Below, piece after piece: positions 34,637 to 45,047 of a stretch of DNA of 64,000 bases. Source of the DNA: Lachnospiraceae bacterium. Its GTDB lineage: Bacteria; Bacillota; Clostridia; Lachnospirales; Lachnospiraceae. The notes under the pieces were generated by a model. That model made no database searches. It had not been told where the DNA came from and saw only the letters and a program-made list of their open reading frames with translations. The position numbers and the translations under genes are program-made. Each line of letters starts with the position of its first letter. Position 1 is the stretch's first letter. The DNA is taken from the NCBI GenBank assembly GCA_009911185.1, contig QXWW01000019.1:1-64000 (forward strand), given 5' to 3'.

Positions 34637-35425
34637 TTAATTTATCTGTCCCTCTCCCTTTAGAATCTTATCAATCTCCGCCAGCAGCTTATCCTTCACA
34701 GCCGGTTTTAAGAAGTATCCTGCCGGTTTGAGTTTCAGCACTGCCTCAATATTGGCTCTGTCGTTGACTGCGGTCAGAAAAACCACCGGAATATCCTTCA
34801 TCTCATCATCCGCACGTATCATTTCAAGGGTCATCCTGCCATCACAGACTGGCATTTCATAATCCAGGAGAATCAGATCCGGCCGCTTTTTGCCAATGGA
34901 AGTCATGGCCTGCGCTCCTGAAATGGCAATGGCAACATCATAATAATCCTCCAGCATTACTTTCATGGTCCGAAGGGTTGTACCATTATCGTCAACTACC
35001 AGAATACGCTTCCTGCCCAAAAGTCCTTTCCTCTCCTCTTCCGCTTCCTGCTTCACCTTTACCTTATCCACGCCAAGCCTCCGGCAGACTGCGTCCATAA
35101 TGACGCTGTTCTCCACCGGACGAATGAGATTTTCGAACTGCCCGTCTTCATAATACTTGAAAAATGTGCTGCTCTCTTCTTTCGTGCCAATAGTCAAAAC
35201 CGGAATCTGGGAATATTTATCGCTGATCATAAAGAACATGGACGTATCAATATCATAAGCGCCAATCAGACTGATTAAAATTAAGTCCGGATTGACAATC
35301 TTTAACATTCCTTCCAAAACACTGGTATTGTCAGAACAAAGCTGTACATGGAAAAACTGTGACAGAAATGTATTTGTCTCTTTCATTACCGTATTCAGCT
35401 TTCCTATCAGTAAAATTTTTCTCAT
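34637..35425 (-). CDS. Double receiver-domain response regulator
   Basis: A 262-residue protein of two receiver folds. The first (about 1-115) lacks the acidic pair and the phospho-acceptor Asp, so it is degenerate. The second (about 140-258) is complete: VVDDN, LILLDYEMPVCDG with the Asp near residue 188, FLTA, and the Lys in FLKPA. There is no output domain, so it probably acts by protein contact in a relay. The start at 35425 follows GGAGGAGG. It lies 14 nt after the hybrid kinase gene as the last gene of the signalling cluster. Confidence 0.87.
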   Translation of the reverse strand: MRKILLIGKLNTVMKETNTFLSQFFHVQLCSDNTSVLEGMLKIVNPDLILISLIGAYDIDTSMFFMISDKYSQIPVLTIGTKEESSTFFKYYEDGQFENLIRPVENSVIMDAVCRRLGVDKVKVKQEAEEERKGLLGRKRILVVDDNGTTLRTMKVMLEDYYDVAIAISGAQAMTSIGKKRPDLILLDYEMPVCDGRMTLEMIRADDEMKDIPVVFLTAVNDRANIEAVLKLKPAGYFLKPAVKDKLLAEIDKILKGEGQIN

Positions 35426-35439
35426 TTTTCCTCCTCCAA

Positions 35440-38400
35440 TCACTGATTTATCTCTTCCATCTGTCCAATCAGCAAATCTGCAAGACGGTCTGCTTCCTCT
35501 GAATCTAAATTCGTAACCGCTTCCATAAGTTTTTCAATATTCTGATTCAGTTCATCCGGATATTCATAGGCGCGCAGCTGCCCCATCAACTGGTCCGCCT
35601 GATCAATATCCAGCTCCTGCATACTGATACGCACCATTTCCACCAGCGCCTCTATTACAGAATAATCCGCCACTGTTTCTCTCGTCATGGTTCCTATGCC
35701 AAAAACCCCCCGCAGTTTGTCCTTATAACTGCGCCATTCTTCCAAAAACGCCGGGGTGATGGACATGATTGTTTCTATTTTACCACTTTTTGCCGCATAT
35801 TCCAATATCTTTGCCACACCCGATAAAGGTATGATTCCCACGGTAGCCGCAAGGCTTTTCATGGCATGTACCTGAATCCGGTACTGCTCCAGCTTTTGGG
35901 GCTCTGTGATCTGTTCGAACGCCTGCTGCAGATGATTTGCCGCCGAATCAATCTGATCATAAAATTCTTTGACCGTATATTCTAACAGTTCCTGCTCCGG
36001 CAGATGCAGCCAGGCATACTGCCAGTCCAGTCCGTCCACCTGTGGATGCGTTTCCAGAATATCCTCTGCACTCCCTATCTGCTGCAAAGCTTCCTGCGGT
36101 TCACAGACTGCAGCTTCCTCAAGCAGTTCTTCTGGCAGCATAGTTTGAATCATATGTTCCAGTTTTTCCGGCACGATTGGTTTTGACAAAAAATCGTCAA
36201 ACCCTTCCGTCAAATATTTCTCTTTTGCTCCTGACACGGCGTTTGCTGTCAGGACAATAACAGGCGTTTCCCGGCAGGGAAAATCAGACAGCTTTTTCAT
36301 ATTATGCAGCGTTTCTACCCCATCCATTTCCGGCATCATGTGATCCAGGAAAATCAAATCATAATGGTTTTTTTGAACCAGTTCCAGGCATTCTCTTCCC
36401 CCTTCTGCCTCTGTAACCTGAATCTGTGTATCTTTCACAAGGTTGCGGAATACTTTACGGTTCACAGCATTGTCGTCCACTACCAGCACCTTTGCTTCCG
36501 GCGCGCAGAATTTGGTGCCATAATTGTAATTTTCCGCCATTTGGTGCACTCTTGCTTCAAAGTCTCCAATTGGTGTGTGATCTACGATTTTCTGTTCCAG
36601 TTCAAAATAAAATTTAGATCCTTTTCCATACACACTTTCTGCTTTCAGCGAGCTGCCCAATAAGGCAAGAAGCTGGTTTGTAATACTCATTCCCAGACCG
36701 GTTCCTTCAATATTACGGTTCCTGTCCTCCTCAATCCGTTCAAACTCCGCAGAAAGCTTGGGCAGATCTTCCTCTTTAATACCGATACCTGTATCTTCCA
36801 CTTCAAATCTGAGTATTGCTGAATCTTCCATCTCCCTGCTTTGAATCCGCAGCCATACCGTTCCCTCATGCGTGTATTTCACTGCATTAGTGAGAATATT
36901 GGTCAATACCTGGCGGATGCGCACATCGTCTCCATACAGCCGGGACGGTATGCTGCGGTCAGTTTCTACCTTAAATTCAAGATTTTTTTCTCTGGCCCGC
37001 TGAGAAGTCATATTTGCCAGATCATAAATCAGGCTGCTTACATCATACTCTACAGGTATAATTTCCATTTTTCCAGAATCTATCTTGGAGAAATCCAGGA
37101 TATCATTGATCAGAGACAGCAATGTCTGTCCGGCCATATAAATATCCATGGCATATTCCCTGGTGGCCGGTTCCTTCGACTCCCGCAGAATCATTTCATC
37201 CATGCCCAGTACCGCATTAATCGGAGTGCGGATCTCATGAGACATATTTGCCAGAAACCTTCCTTTGGCTTCATTGGCCGCCAACGCCTCCTGCTTTGCC
37301 GCCTCTGCATCTTTTTTCGCCTGAATTAACTGGGCATTTTGCTGCTTTGCCATCATAACCTGTTCCTTCAGCAGCCGGGCGTTCTCTTCCGCATTTGCCC
37401 GATATTCTTTGGACAATCGTAAGGTATGCATAACCGTCATGATGACGCTGAACAACGCCATACTGTATTGTCCGGCTGCGTTGCCGCGGTTATAATCAAA
37501 AAACGTATTCATAATCACATTGGCAATCCCTCCTGACAGCAATACGACCACGCCAAATACCGGAAGAACCGTCTGATAACTTCTATTTTTATAATCATAA
37601 TGTATCAGGCTCACAATCGCTGTCACACATACTGCTCCGACAGCAACCGCAGATATATTTACCATATCCTCCAGATTCCGTACGCCCAATAATTGCAGTA
37701 AAATCTGCACGACTGCATTGGCGCACACTCCCCAAAGCAGCACAGAAAAACGGCGCGGATATACGGTATGCAGATTACGGTCAAAATACAATGCCCAAAA
37801 CAGGGGCAGCAGCAATACGAGATATTCCTGCATTTCATAGGCTTCCTGCACATCATAAAAAATGCTCAGGGTATCTGTCCCGATAAAACAATAGATCCCT
37901 GCTGCAAACCCGGCAAGTCCCAGGAACATCTCACCACGGGCTGGCTGGCGTGTATACAGCCTGATCAATGCAAGCACCAGCATAATAATCGACATCAGCA
38001 TAATCAGCAGACAGCAGCCAATATCCGCAATGTTATTTCCTACCACTCCGATCAGCACCATATCACGGCTCTCCACTTTTACCACATCAAGAGACGCCGC
38101 TGCATTTATTTGAGCAGAAGTCTGTACAATGCATAACTCCCCTTTAGAAAAAGATTTCGGGACATCGACAAAATTATCACTCTCTCCCAACGTCTCCGCG
38201 TCAGGTTCAAACTGGTAAATAAACTCTCCATCTAAAAATACATAAACTGCCGTATCTACAGAAGAAAAATTTATGGTCAGCCCCACATATTCACTGGGCA
38301 AGATCGTCTTGAAAATAACAGCCGTGCCAGCTTCGCTTTCTCCTTGAAACGGCAGTGTCACTTGCCGGCAGTCTCCATTTTTCTCTGCCTTTTCTGCCAT

Positions 38401-38613
38401 CTTTTCTATCTTATCATAAGTTTGCATCTCTGTCCGTGACAGCTCTGTGCCCTTCAGTAAAATCATCGTCCAGTCTTCACTTAGATAATGCTCAATCTTT
38501 TCCGGCAGCATAGACATTTCCTCTTCTTTTTGCTGAAACTGGAACAGGGCGAGTACCATAAAGACAAGAATAAAAAGAATTAAAATCCCTGCTAATTTTC
38601 GTAAATTTCTCAT
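35440..38613 (-). CDS. Hybrid sensor histidine kinase with receiver and HPt-like domains
   Basis: A 1057-residue membrane kinase. One N-terminal membrane helix (about 7-27), an extracellular beta domain (30-185) and seven membrane helices (about 190-400) give a 7TMR-DISM-like sensor. Then come a coiled coil, a HisKA domain with the phospho-His in NMSHEIRTPINAV near residue 457, a HATPase domain (about 560-690), a receiver with acceptor Asp in LIFLDHMMPEMDG near residue 757, and an HPt-like domain with HAMKSLAATVG near residue 914. A full His-Asp-His relay is thus present in one chain, and the downstream double receiver could accept the phosphate. It starts 12 nt after the classical kinase gene. 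Confidence 0.92.
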   Translation of the reverse strand: MRNLRKLAGILILFILVFMVLALFQFQQKEEEMSMLPEKIEHYLSEDWTMILLKGTELSRTEMQTYDKIEKMAEKAEKNGDCRQVTLPFQGESEAGTAVIFKTILPSEYVGLTINFSSVDTAVYVFLDGEFIYQFEPDAETLGESDNFVDVPKSFSKGELCIVQTSAQINAAASLDVVKVESRDMVLIGVVGNNIADIGCCLLIMLMSIIMLVLALIRLYTRQPARGEMFLGLAGFAAGIYCFIGTDTLSIFYDVQEAYEMQEYLVLLLPLFWALYFDRNLHTVYPRRFSVLLWGVCANAVVQILLQLLGVRNLEDMVNISAVAVGAVCVTAIVSLIHYDYKNRSYQTVLPVFGVVVLLSGGIANVIMNTFFDYNRGNAAGQYSMALFSVIMTVMHTLRLSKEYRANAEENARLLKEQVMMAKQQNAQLIQAKKDAEAAKQEALAANEAKGRFLANMSHEIRTPINAVLGMDEMILRESKEPATREYAMDIYMAGQTLLSLINDILDFSKIDSGKMEIIPVEYDVSSLIYDLANMTSQRAREKNLEFKVETDRSIPSRLYGDDVRIRQVLTNILTNAVKYTHEGTVWLRIQSREMEDSAILRFEVEDTGIGIKEEDLPKLSAEFERIEEDRNRNIEGTGLGMSITNQLLALLGSSLKAESVYGKGSKFYFELEQKIVDHTPIGDFEARVHQMAENYNYGTKFCAPEAKVLVVDDNAVNRKVFRNLVKDTQIQVTEAEGGRECLELVQKNHYDLIFLDHMMPEMDGVETLHNMKKLSDFPCRETPVIVLTANAVSGAKEKYLTEGFDDFLSKPIVPEKLEHMIQTMLPEELLEEAAVCEPQEALQQIGSAEDILETHPQVDGLDWQYAWLHLPEQELLEYTVKEFYDQIDSAANHLQQAFEQITEPQKLEQYRIQVHAMKSLAATVGIIPLSGVAKILEYAAKSGKIETIMSITPAFLEEWRSYKDKLRGVFGIGTMTRETVADYSVIEALVEMVRISMQELDIDQADQLMGQLRAYEYPDELNQNIEKLMEAVTNLDSEEADRLADLLIGQMEEINQ

Positions 38614-38625
38614 TTGTTCTCCATT

Positions 38626-40107
38626 CTAATCACATAAATTTAAAGTATCATCCATTCTGCAGGCATCTGAATCAAAGATAAAAGAGAATGTGGTATTATC
38701 CATTCCGTTGCTCTCACATTCTATCGCTATATTATGGCGGTCGGCAATCTGTTTTGCAATAGAAAGCCCAAGACCGCTGCCGCTTTTATTATTCTCAGAA
38801 CACTCCTTGAAAAAGCGGTTAAATACATAAGGAATGTCTTCTGGCAGAATCCCTTTTCCGCAGTCGGATACAGAAACCTGATATCTTTTTTCTTCGCGGC
38901 AGATTTTAACAGTTACCATACCGTCCGGAGGTGAAAATTTTACCGCATTGTCAAGTACGATGACAAACATCTGCCGCAGTCTTCCATAATCTCCCCGAAA
39001 ACAAATAGTTCCAATCTCATGTTCCAATTGAATCCTGACGTGTTTCTGCTGTGCAATCTGCTGCATCGAACGAATTGCTTCTTTTATGATATCCGTAAGA
39101 TTCCACTCCGCCTTGTCAATATGAAAATTTGCATTTTGAAGTCTTGAAAGTTCCAACAAATCATTGATTAGACGCTGCAGCTGCGCGGTGTCCTTGCGCA
39201 TTTGCTGAAAATATTCCTGCATTTCACCAGGATCTGTTATCATTCCCTGTTCAAGGACTTCCAGAGAACCCCTAATCACGGTTACCGGCGTACGCAGTTC
39301 ATGAGAAATATTTGACACAAAATCCTGTCTCATTTTATCCAGCCGCTTCCGTTCTTCTTCTACATTTGCTAACTGCCCAAACAATTCATCCATATTGCAG
39401 GCAAGATAACCGATTTCATCATCCTGAACTACTCCAGTCCGAGCAGAATAATCACCCCGCATTACTTTTTCCGCCGCCATCCCCATACATTTTAAAGGAT
39501 TTATAAAATGACGAACCAATACGACGGAAAGGAAAAACGCCAGCAGAAGCCCCGTTAAAATACAAAACACAAGTATTACAACTCCGTCATGCTGCGCATT
39601 GCTTATCCCGGCAACCGGACTATGCAAAAGAACCGCCTCTGTAACAGTTCCTTTGGTATCGTAAACGGGCGCTCCTGCGGTGATGCAGGGAACATCAAGC
39701 ACCGGACTAAATTCTCTGTTTGTTACTACCTTTCCCTCAAATACCTGTTTGATTAAATCTTCTGCTCCGGAAGGCAATTCCTGATAGGAGAGAGACGTAT
39801 TTTTCTGACACATCTGAATCGTCTGGGCATTTTCATCCGCCAGCCAGACTTCGCTCATGGCAATATCGTCCATAAACCGCAGATACGCGCCGTACCCTCC
39901 AGACATTCCCGGTCCCTTATTTTTCCGTGGAGAAAGCCGGGAGAGGGTGTCGGCAATGGAAACCGCCCGCGACCTTAACTCTTTTTCATGTATATCTGCG
40001 GTGTGCCAGGTAAATAATGCCCAGAACAATACGCCCGCTATCACAGAAAACAATAACAGCACTGCGGAAAAATATCCTGTTAAACGATACGTCATTTTAT
40101 GTTTCAT
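38626..40107 (-). CDS. Sensor histidine kinase
   Basis: A 493-residue classical membrane kinase: helix 1 (about 10-33), an extracellular sensor domain (35-175), helix 2 (about 178-203), HAMP (about 205-255), HisKA with phospho-His in NISHELRTPVTV near residue 273, and HATPase with the N box VLDNAVKFSP near 387 and DCGKGI near 418. It overlaps the upstream regulator gene by 4 nt (ATGA), the normal arrangement of a cognate pair. The ligand is unknown; the adjacent divergent small secreted protein gene is a likely target of the pair. Confidence 0.93.
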   Translation of the reverse strand: MKHKMTYRLTGYFSAVLLLFSVIAGVLFWALFTWHTADIHEKELRSRAVSIADTLSRLSPRKNKGPGMSGGYGAYLRFMDDIAMSEVWLADENAQTIQMCQKNTSLSYQELPSGAEDLIKQVFEGKVVTNREFSPVLDVPCITAGAPVYDTKGTVTEAVLLHSPVAGISNAQHDGVVILVFCILTGLLLAFFLSVVLVRHFINPLKCMGMAAEKVMRGDYSARTGVVQDDEIGYLACNMDELFGQLANVEEERKRLDKMRQDFVSNISHELRTPVTVIRGSLEVLEQGMITDPGEMQEYFQQMRKDTAQLQRLINDLLELSRLQNANFHIDKAEWNLTDIIKEAIRSMQQIAQQKHVRIQLEHEIGTICFRGDYGRLRQMFVIVLDNAVKFSPPDGMVTVKICREEKRYQVSVSDCGKGILPEDIPYVFNRFFKECSENNKSGSGLGLSIAKQIADRHNIAIECESNGMDNTTFSFIFDSDACRMDDTLNLCD

Positions 40108-40796
40108 GATACAGCCCCTTCAAATTTATATCCCATTCCCCAAATGGTTTTTATCTGCCAGTTTGGATGGGGGACACGATCCAGCTTGGCCCGCAGTCTC
40201 TTGATATGGCTGTCGACTGTGCGGCTGTCCCCGTAATAGTCGTATCCCCATAAATTGTTTAATAAATTATCCCTGGAAAATATCTTCCCCTGATGCTCAA
40301 GCAGTGTCCAAAGAATTTCCAGCTCCTTTTTGGTTAGGACAATCTGCTGACCATCAATCGTCACCATGCCGTCATCCAGGCAAACGCAAAGATTATCACA
40401 GACGAGTTTTTTCTGCCCTGCCTCCCTGTGAGAACTGTCCACTCTGCGCAGCACGGCACGAACTCTTGCCATTACTTCACTGCCCGAAAACGGCTTAACA
40501 ATATAATCATCCGCACCGATATCCAGCCCCATAATCTTTTCAAAATCCTCACCTCTGGCCGTTATCATAATAATTGGCACATTGGAACTTCTGCGGATTT
40601 CCCTGCACACCTCAAATCCATCCTTTTTCGGCATCATTACATCCAGCAGAATCACTGAAAAATGATATGTGCAAAACATTTTCAATACTTCATCTCCGTT
40701 ATAAGCAGTGAGCGGCTCATATCCTTCCTGTCTGGCAAATTCGCTTAGTATCCTGGTAATCTGTACATTGTCGTCCGCAATTAAAATCTTATCCAT
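40104..40796 (-). CDS. OmpR/PhoB-type response regulator
   Basis: A 230-residue transcription factor. The receiver has ADDN near residue 8, the acceptor Asp in VILLDVMMPKKDG near residue 52 and the Lys in VKPFSG near 101. The C-terminal winged helix (about 130-228) contains NLWGYDYYGDSRTVDSHIKRLRAKL, the DNA-recognition part. The start at 40796 follows GGAGG. It is the first gene of a four-gene cluster with two kinases and a double receiver. The divergent gene at 40950 starts about 150 bp away, and its promoter lacks a -35 consensus, which would suit activation by this regulator. Confidence 0.93.
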   Translation of the reverse strand: MDKILIADDNVQITRILSEFARQEGYEPLTAYNGDEVLKMFCTYHFSVILLDVMMPKKDGFEVCREIRRSSNVPIIMITARGEDFEKIMGLDIGADDYIVKPFSGSEVMARVRAVLRRVDSSHREAGQKKLVCDNLCVCLDDGMVTIDGQQIVLTKKELEILWTLLEHQGKIFSRDNLLNNLWGYDYYGDSRTVDSHIKRLRAKLDRVPHPNWQIKTIWGMGYKFEGAVS

Positions 40797-40949
40797 GTGG
40801 CCCTCCATTTTACATCTGCAATACCAAAACCTTCCTCTTTCTGTCCTCCGTTTATTTTATCACAGATTTGTCCATATAAAAACACAATTTTGCCATAGTC
40901 TGCCTGTATGATACAGATACACAAAGATCACATTTAGGAGGTATTGATC

Positions 40950-41393
40950 ATGAAAAAAATCACACGAAACCTGCTTCTTTTATCTGCCGTTTCCATACTT
41001 ACTGTCGGCTCCGCAGCCACAGTTACAGCCGCGGACTATCAGACCCCCGCACAAACAGTCGCTTCTCTTACCGGAAGACCTGTATCGGAGGTGATACAGG
41101 AAGCCATTGATTCTGGCAAAACTTATGGAATGATTGCGGCAGAAGCAGGAAAACTTGAAGAATTTAAAGAAGAACGACTCAATGTCAAAGAACAAATCCT
41201 GGATGAGAATGTGGAAAACGGAACCATTTCCCAGGAGGAGGCTGACAATATTCTTGAGGATATCAAAGAACGCCAGGCAATATGCGACGGCACGGGCGCC
41301 GGATACGGCTGCGGATATGGCAGAGGAGCCGGATATGGCAGAGGCAGAGGAGGGTGCGGATATGGCAGAGGCAGAGGCGCCTGCATCTATTAA
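40950..41393 (+). CDS. Small secreted protein with Gly/Tyr/Arg-rich tail
   Basis: A 147-residue exported protein: a signal peptide (about 1-28, ending in AATVTAA), a helical domain (about 30-108, with ASLTGRPVSEVIQEA and NGTISQEEADNILEDIKER, as in the DUF2680-like family), and a tail from residue 112 of repeated GYGRG/GRGRG units with interspersed Cys (GCGYGRG). Such tails bind nucleic acid, metal or wall polymers in other proteins; none can be claimed here. A strong AGGAGG site lies 8 nt before the ATG at 40950. It faces a two-component system and is probably its target. Confidence 0.8.
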   Translation: MKKITRNLLLLSAVSILTVGSAATVTAADYQTPAQTVASLTGRPVSEVIQEAIDSGKTYGMIAAEAGKLEEFKEERLNVKEQILDENVENGTISQEEADNILEDIKERQAICDGTGAGYGCGYGRGAGYGRGRGGCGYGRGRGACIY

Positions 41394-41461
41394 AAGATGG
41401 AACTGCCGAAATAATTGCAACATCTTACACAACCCTAACATCTAATCATCTAATCATTTAA

Positions 41462-41514
41462 AAAAGAGGCGGATGCACGCATGATTTTTAATCACTGGTA
41501 CAAACGCCTCTTTT
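41462..41514. terminator. Bidirectional terminator
   Basis: AAAAGAGGCG (41462-41471) pairs perfectly with CGCCTCTTTT (41505-41514) around a 33-nt loop, with A/T runs on both sides. It separates the small secreted protein gene (plus) from the chemoreceptor-like gene (minus, stop at 41537). Confidence 0.8.
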
Positions 41515-41536
41515 ATTCTTCTATGCTAAATTTCTT

Positions 41537-42478
41537 TTATTTTTCATCATAATCATCGACAACAGGAGGAATCTGAGACAGCATATTATCAATGTCCTCA
41601 AACATAGCGCTCTTGGTGGTTCCCAGTTTGCTGGCATACTTGATATGCTTCATAACCTCCTGATACTGTCCTTTTGTGCGGCCGAAGAACCCGCACAATG
41701 ACTGAAGGGACATCTGTGAATCTTCAATCGCCCTGGAAATTTCCGCCTGGACAGAAGTGACGTCTTCCGACGCCTGCGTAATTTTATCAAACATCTGATA
41801 GGTCTCGTTTACTTTTTCAATACTGTCCCCCAGTGCTGTCTGCGAATTATGTATGCTGTTATTGAGCTGTTCTGTCCCCTGCTCCACATCTCCCACGCTG
41901 GCGTCTACCTCGGCAACCAGCTTCTTAATTTCGTCAGCCAGCTCTTTGACCTCTACGGCAACAACCGCAAAGCCTTTTCCCATTTCGCCCGCTCTCGCAG
42001 CTTCAATAGAGGCGTTCAGGGCAAGCATATTGGTCTGGTCTGCAATCGTGGCAATTTTTCTGGTACAGCCTTTGATCTTTTTCACACATTCCTGGAAATT
42101 GCCAAAAGTGCCTTCCATCTCAACAAAATCTTCTTCTACCTTATGAGAACTGTTCTTAAGCTCCTCCACTTCGCTCTGCGCCTGCTCTACGGACTGGGCA
42201 ATCTGGCTTTTTACCGCCTCAAACTGACCGGATGCCTGATTGATATTTGAAAAATTATCTCCAAAATCCTGCAACTGTTCTTCAAATGTATTCGTCTCCT
42301 TCAATACCTGCTGAAAAGAACTGCTGATCTTTCCCAGCTCCTGCAAAGAAACCACTTCTTTCTGCACAAGATCTGTCTTATATTCTCTTAAATTCTCGAT
42401 CACGTATTTAATCGGATACAGGCTTTTTCTCTCATGCTTCTTTCCAAAACCTCTCCAGTTATTTTTTCCCATTGCCAT
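41537..42478 (-). CDS. Soluble methyl-accepting chemotaxis-type protein
   Basis: A 313-residue cytoplasmic protein dominated by coiled coil. The signalling hairpin tip appears as [38 protein letters not shown] (about residues 155-192), the core that contacts CheA/CheW in chemoreceptors. There is no membrane segment and no recognisable sensor domain; the N-terminus is basic ([15 protein letters not shown]). The start at 42478 follows AAAGGGGG; an earlier ATG overlaps the previous gene without a ribosome site. The upstream FIST gene, 13 nt away, probably supplies the sensory input. The tip keeps the E-A-A-R-A-G-E sequence. Confidence 0.9.
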   Translation of the reverse strand: MAMGKNNWRGFGKKHERKSLYPIKYVIENLREYKTDLVQKEVVSLQELGKISSSFQQVLKETNTFEEQLQDFGDNFSNINQASGQFEAVKSQIAQSVEQAQSEVEELKNSSHKVEEDFVEMEGTFGNFQECVKKIKGCTRKIATIADQTNMLALNASIEAARAGEMGKGFAVVAVEVKELADEIKKLVAEVDASVGDVEQGTEQLNNSIHNSQTALGDSIEKVNETYQMFDKITQASEDVTSVQAEISRAIEDSQMSLQSLCGFFGRTKGQYQEVMKHIKYASKLGTTKSAMFEDIDNMLSQIPPVVDDYDEK

Positions 42479-42491
42479 CTTCGGTCCCCCT

Positions 42492-43583
42492 TTACTCAAA
42501 CACTACGCAGGTCATAGACTGATTTACAAAGCGGTTATTATAATGTTCTCCATATCCCACCAGTCCGGCATGACTGCCAAGTCTTCCCATTTCCTGCAGA
42601 TACTCCTGCATATAATGGTTGTCAGTAAACAGAAGATAACGAAACAGGCAATTGACCGAAAATACAGCAGAAATTCTGGAAAAATCTCTTCGTATCGTCT
42701 GAATGGTATTTTTCACAACCGCCTTATAGTCTCCAAGCTCCAGAAGCATAAGTACGTCGGAATCATTTACCTGACGGAAACAGGCAAGAGAATTTCCATC
42801 GACCTCTTTAATGGAAATAATACAGATATCATCGCCGTTCACCTTGCCAAAAGGATTCTTAAACGTCTGTGTGGTAATCTGCTGTTCCGATACATGGAGA
42901 ATATTCTGGTAAACCTGCTTGGCAGGCTTGCCGTTCAATTCTCCGATAATATACTTTTCCTTATCCGTCCGTGAGGCAATAAAACGGTAATTCCCCTTCT
43001 GATGGTAGATATTTTCCTTATACGCCTTAACCTTGCCGTTCAGATTCTTAATCAGGGCATACCCTACTGCATCCTCATAAATCTTTCCGTTGACCGATAT
43101 CTTCCCTGCGTCCCCGGTTCCCCCTACCAGAGAAATATTTCTGCGCTTTAAGGCACTGTAGACGGTAGTCAGAACACAGGCGTCATTCCCGGAACAGAAA
43201 TCTATGCAGACTGTATCGCTCTGTGAAGCTCCTACACGCTCTATATCCCGCTCTAAGCGCTGGATATACTTTACAGGCATAACCGATACTTCCTCTAACA
43301 CATTCGCCACTGCCGCCACTCCGTCTGTATAGGCGACAATGCCCACCCCCTTTTCCACAATCCTGGTATCATAACTCATGCCGATACACCCGATACTGGG
43401 CACTTCCGGAAAAAGGTCTTCTAATTTCTTCACATGCTCTTCAAACTGATCCCCATTCGACATCAGCAAAATCATCTGGGGATTACTCAGTCCGCGAACC
43501 GCCTCCTTCAAATCTCCGCTATGGCTCATTCCAAAAAACTGTTTCAATTCACGTTCCCTCGCTTCCATAGTTTTGTCTTTCAT
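42492..43583 (-). CDS. FIST-domain sensory protein
   Basis: A 363-residue cytoplasmic protein with FIST_N (about 35-215) and FIST_C (about 220-345) domains. Characteristic stretches: [14 protein letters not shown] near residue 62, [12 protein letters not shown] near 152, and the late [15 protein letters not shown] near 333. FIST domains are predicted to bind small ligands such as amino acids and accompany chemotaxis or two-component proteins. The pairing with a soluble chemoreceptor-like protein fits that. The ribosome site is weak; ATG at 43583 or at 43568 are both possible starts. Confidence 0.88.
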   Translation of the reverse strand: MKDKTMEARERELKQFFGMSHSGDLKEAVRGLSNPQMILLMSNGDQFEEHVKKLEDLFPEVPSIGCIGMSYDTRIVEKGVGIVAYTDGVAAVANVLEEVSVMPVKYIQRLERDIERVGASQSDTVCIDFCSGNDACVLTTVYSALKRRNISLVGGTGDAGKISVNGKIYEDAVGYALIKNLNGKVKAYKENIYHQKGNYRFIASRTDKEKYIIGELNGKPAKQVYQNILHVSEQQITTQTFKNPFGKVNGDDICIISIKEVDGNSLACFRQVNDSDVLMLLELGDYKAVVKNTIQTIRRDFSRISAVFSVNCLFRYLLFTDNHYMQEYLQEMGRLGSHAGLVGYGEHYNNRFVNQSMTCVVFE

Positions 43584-43642
43584 ACGGTAATTTTTTCACA
43601 AATATATCTAATGATAACTTACAAAGCGCAAAAGGTCAATGC

Positions 43643-44986
43643 CTATTCTGCTTCTTTTAACACCTCCAGAGCTTTCAACACCTGATTGTCGTGCAGGGGA
43701 TTGTAAACTTCGTCGTCCTGGCTCTGATATTCATATTCCAGTTCAATATCCGGCGCAATCCCTTTTTCATGAATATAATTTCCATTGGGCGTAAAATACT
43801 TTGCCATGGTAATTTTTAGAGCGCTTCCATCATCCAAAGGAATAATGCTCTGGACAATGCCTTTACCGAAAGTAGTGGTCCCGATCAGAGTTCCGTACTT
43901 GTAATCCTTAATTGCACCTGCAAAAATCTCCGAGGCGCTGGCGCTGTTCTCATTGATAAGCACTGCCATCGGCATATCCATGCAGTTTTTATCTGATTTA
44001 TAATCTGAACGCCTTCCATATTTATCCTCCGTGTATACCAGCAGCCCTTCCGGCAGGATTTCATCCAGCATCGTACAGACGGACTGCAGAACTCCGCCGG
44101 GATTATTTCTCAGATCAACAATCATAGACGCCATTCCCTGGCCCTGCAGTTCTTTCACAGCATGGTCAAACTGTTCCGGCGTCGCTGTAGAAAATTCCGT
44201 AATCTGTATCAGACCCACATTTCCCTCAAGCATCTGATATTCGACCGTAGGCACTTCAATCTGCCGCCGTTCCACATCAAACTGCAGATGTTTACTCTCT
44301 CCGGAACGCATCACTTCCATATGGACTTTCGTTCCCTCTTCCCCTTTAATATGCGAAGTCAGCTCGGAAAGTTCCACACTGTCAGCCTCAATATCTCCCA
44401 CTTTCACAATGACGTCGCCGTCGCGGATACCTGCTTCTTCCGCGGGCGTTCCCGGATAAACATGAAGAATCGTTACCGTTTTCGTCTCCATGCTCTGTGT
44501 GAGAACAGTGCCAATTCCATAATAAATACCTGTAGTGCTTTCATTAAATGCAGCGTATTCTTCCGCCGAAAAATAAGAAGAATAAGGATCATCCAGTCCT
44601 TCCACCATTCCGGCGTACATACCTTCCACCAGTGAATCGTGATCGAAATCTTCGTAATAATACTGGTCAATCAGATCCGCCAGTTCTCCCGCTTTTTCCT
44701 CTACCCCTTTTTGGGAAATGGCATTCTTGCTGCTTCCCTCTCCTAAAACATTTTGCTTGGCCGCCGCTTTCCTGCCTCTGTTCAGCAGAAACTGGCTCCC
44801 GGTTATGGCAAGCAGAGACAGAAATAACATCAGAAGCATTCCGGTTATCATACCCATCCCAAACCCCGGTCTTCCCCTTCGTTTCGGTCCCCTGCCGCCA
44901 TGGTAAACCTGCTGCCGGCCGGCATATTCCTGTGCAAGCTGTTCTTGTGCGTCCAGCTCCTGTGTCTGATTTGATTGTGTATCCAT
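43643..44986 (-). CDS. C-terminal processing peptidase (S41 family)
   Basis: A 447-residue membrane-anchored serine peptidase. It has a cytoplasmic N-terminus (1-45), one membrane helix (about 46-68), an N-terminal helical domain, a PDZ domain (about 150-230, with AGIRDGDVIVKVGDIEA) and the S41 catalytic core: the nucleophile Ser in NENSASASEIFAGAI near residue 347 and the Lys in GTTTFGKGIVQS near 373. It acts on exported proteins. Its position after ftsE-ftsX (61 nt gap) is common in Clostridia and suggests a role in envelope or division-linked processing. Confidence 0.94.
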   Translation of the reverse strand: MDTQSNQTQELDAQEQLAQEYAGRQQVYHGGRGPKRRGRPGFGMGMITGMLLMLFLSLLAITGSQFLLNRGRKAAAKQNVLGEGSSKNAISQKGVEEKAGELADLIDQYYYEDFDHDSLVEGMYAGMVEGLDDPYSSYFSAEEYAAFNESTTGIYYGIGTVLTQSMETKTVTILHVYPGTPAEEAGIRDGDVIVKVGDIEADSVELSELTSHIKGEEGTKVHMEVMRSGESKHLQFDVERRQIEVPTVEYQMLEGNVGLIQITEFSTATPEQFDHAVKELQGQGMASMIVDLRNNPGGVLQSVCTMLDEILPEGLLVYTEDKYGRRSDYKSDKNCMDMPMAVLINENSASASEIFAGAIKDYKYGTLIGTTTFGKGIVQSIIPLDDGSALKITMAKYFTPNGNYIHEKGIAPDIELEYEYQSQDDEVYNPLHDNQVLKALEVLKEAE

Positions 44987-45047
44987 ATAATTCCTCTTTT
45001 CTTAATCTGATAAATACTTCATAATTTCTCTCCCCGCTATGTATAAT

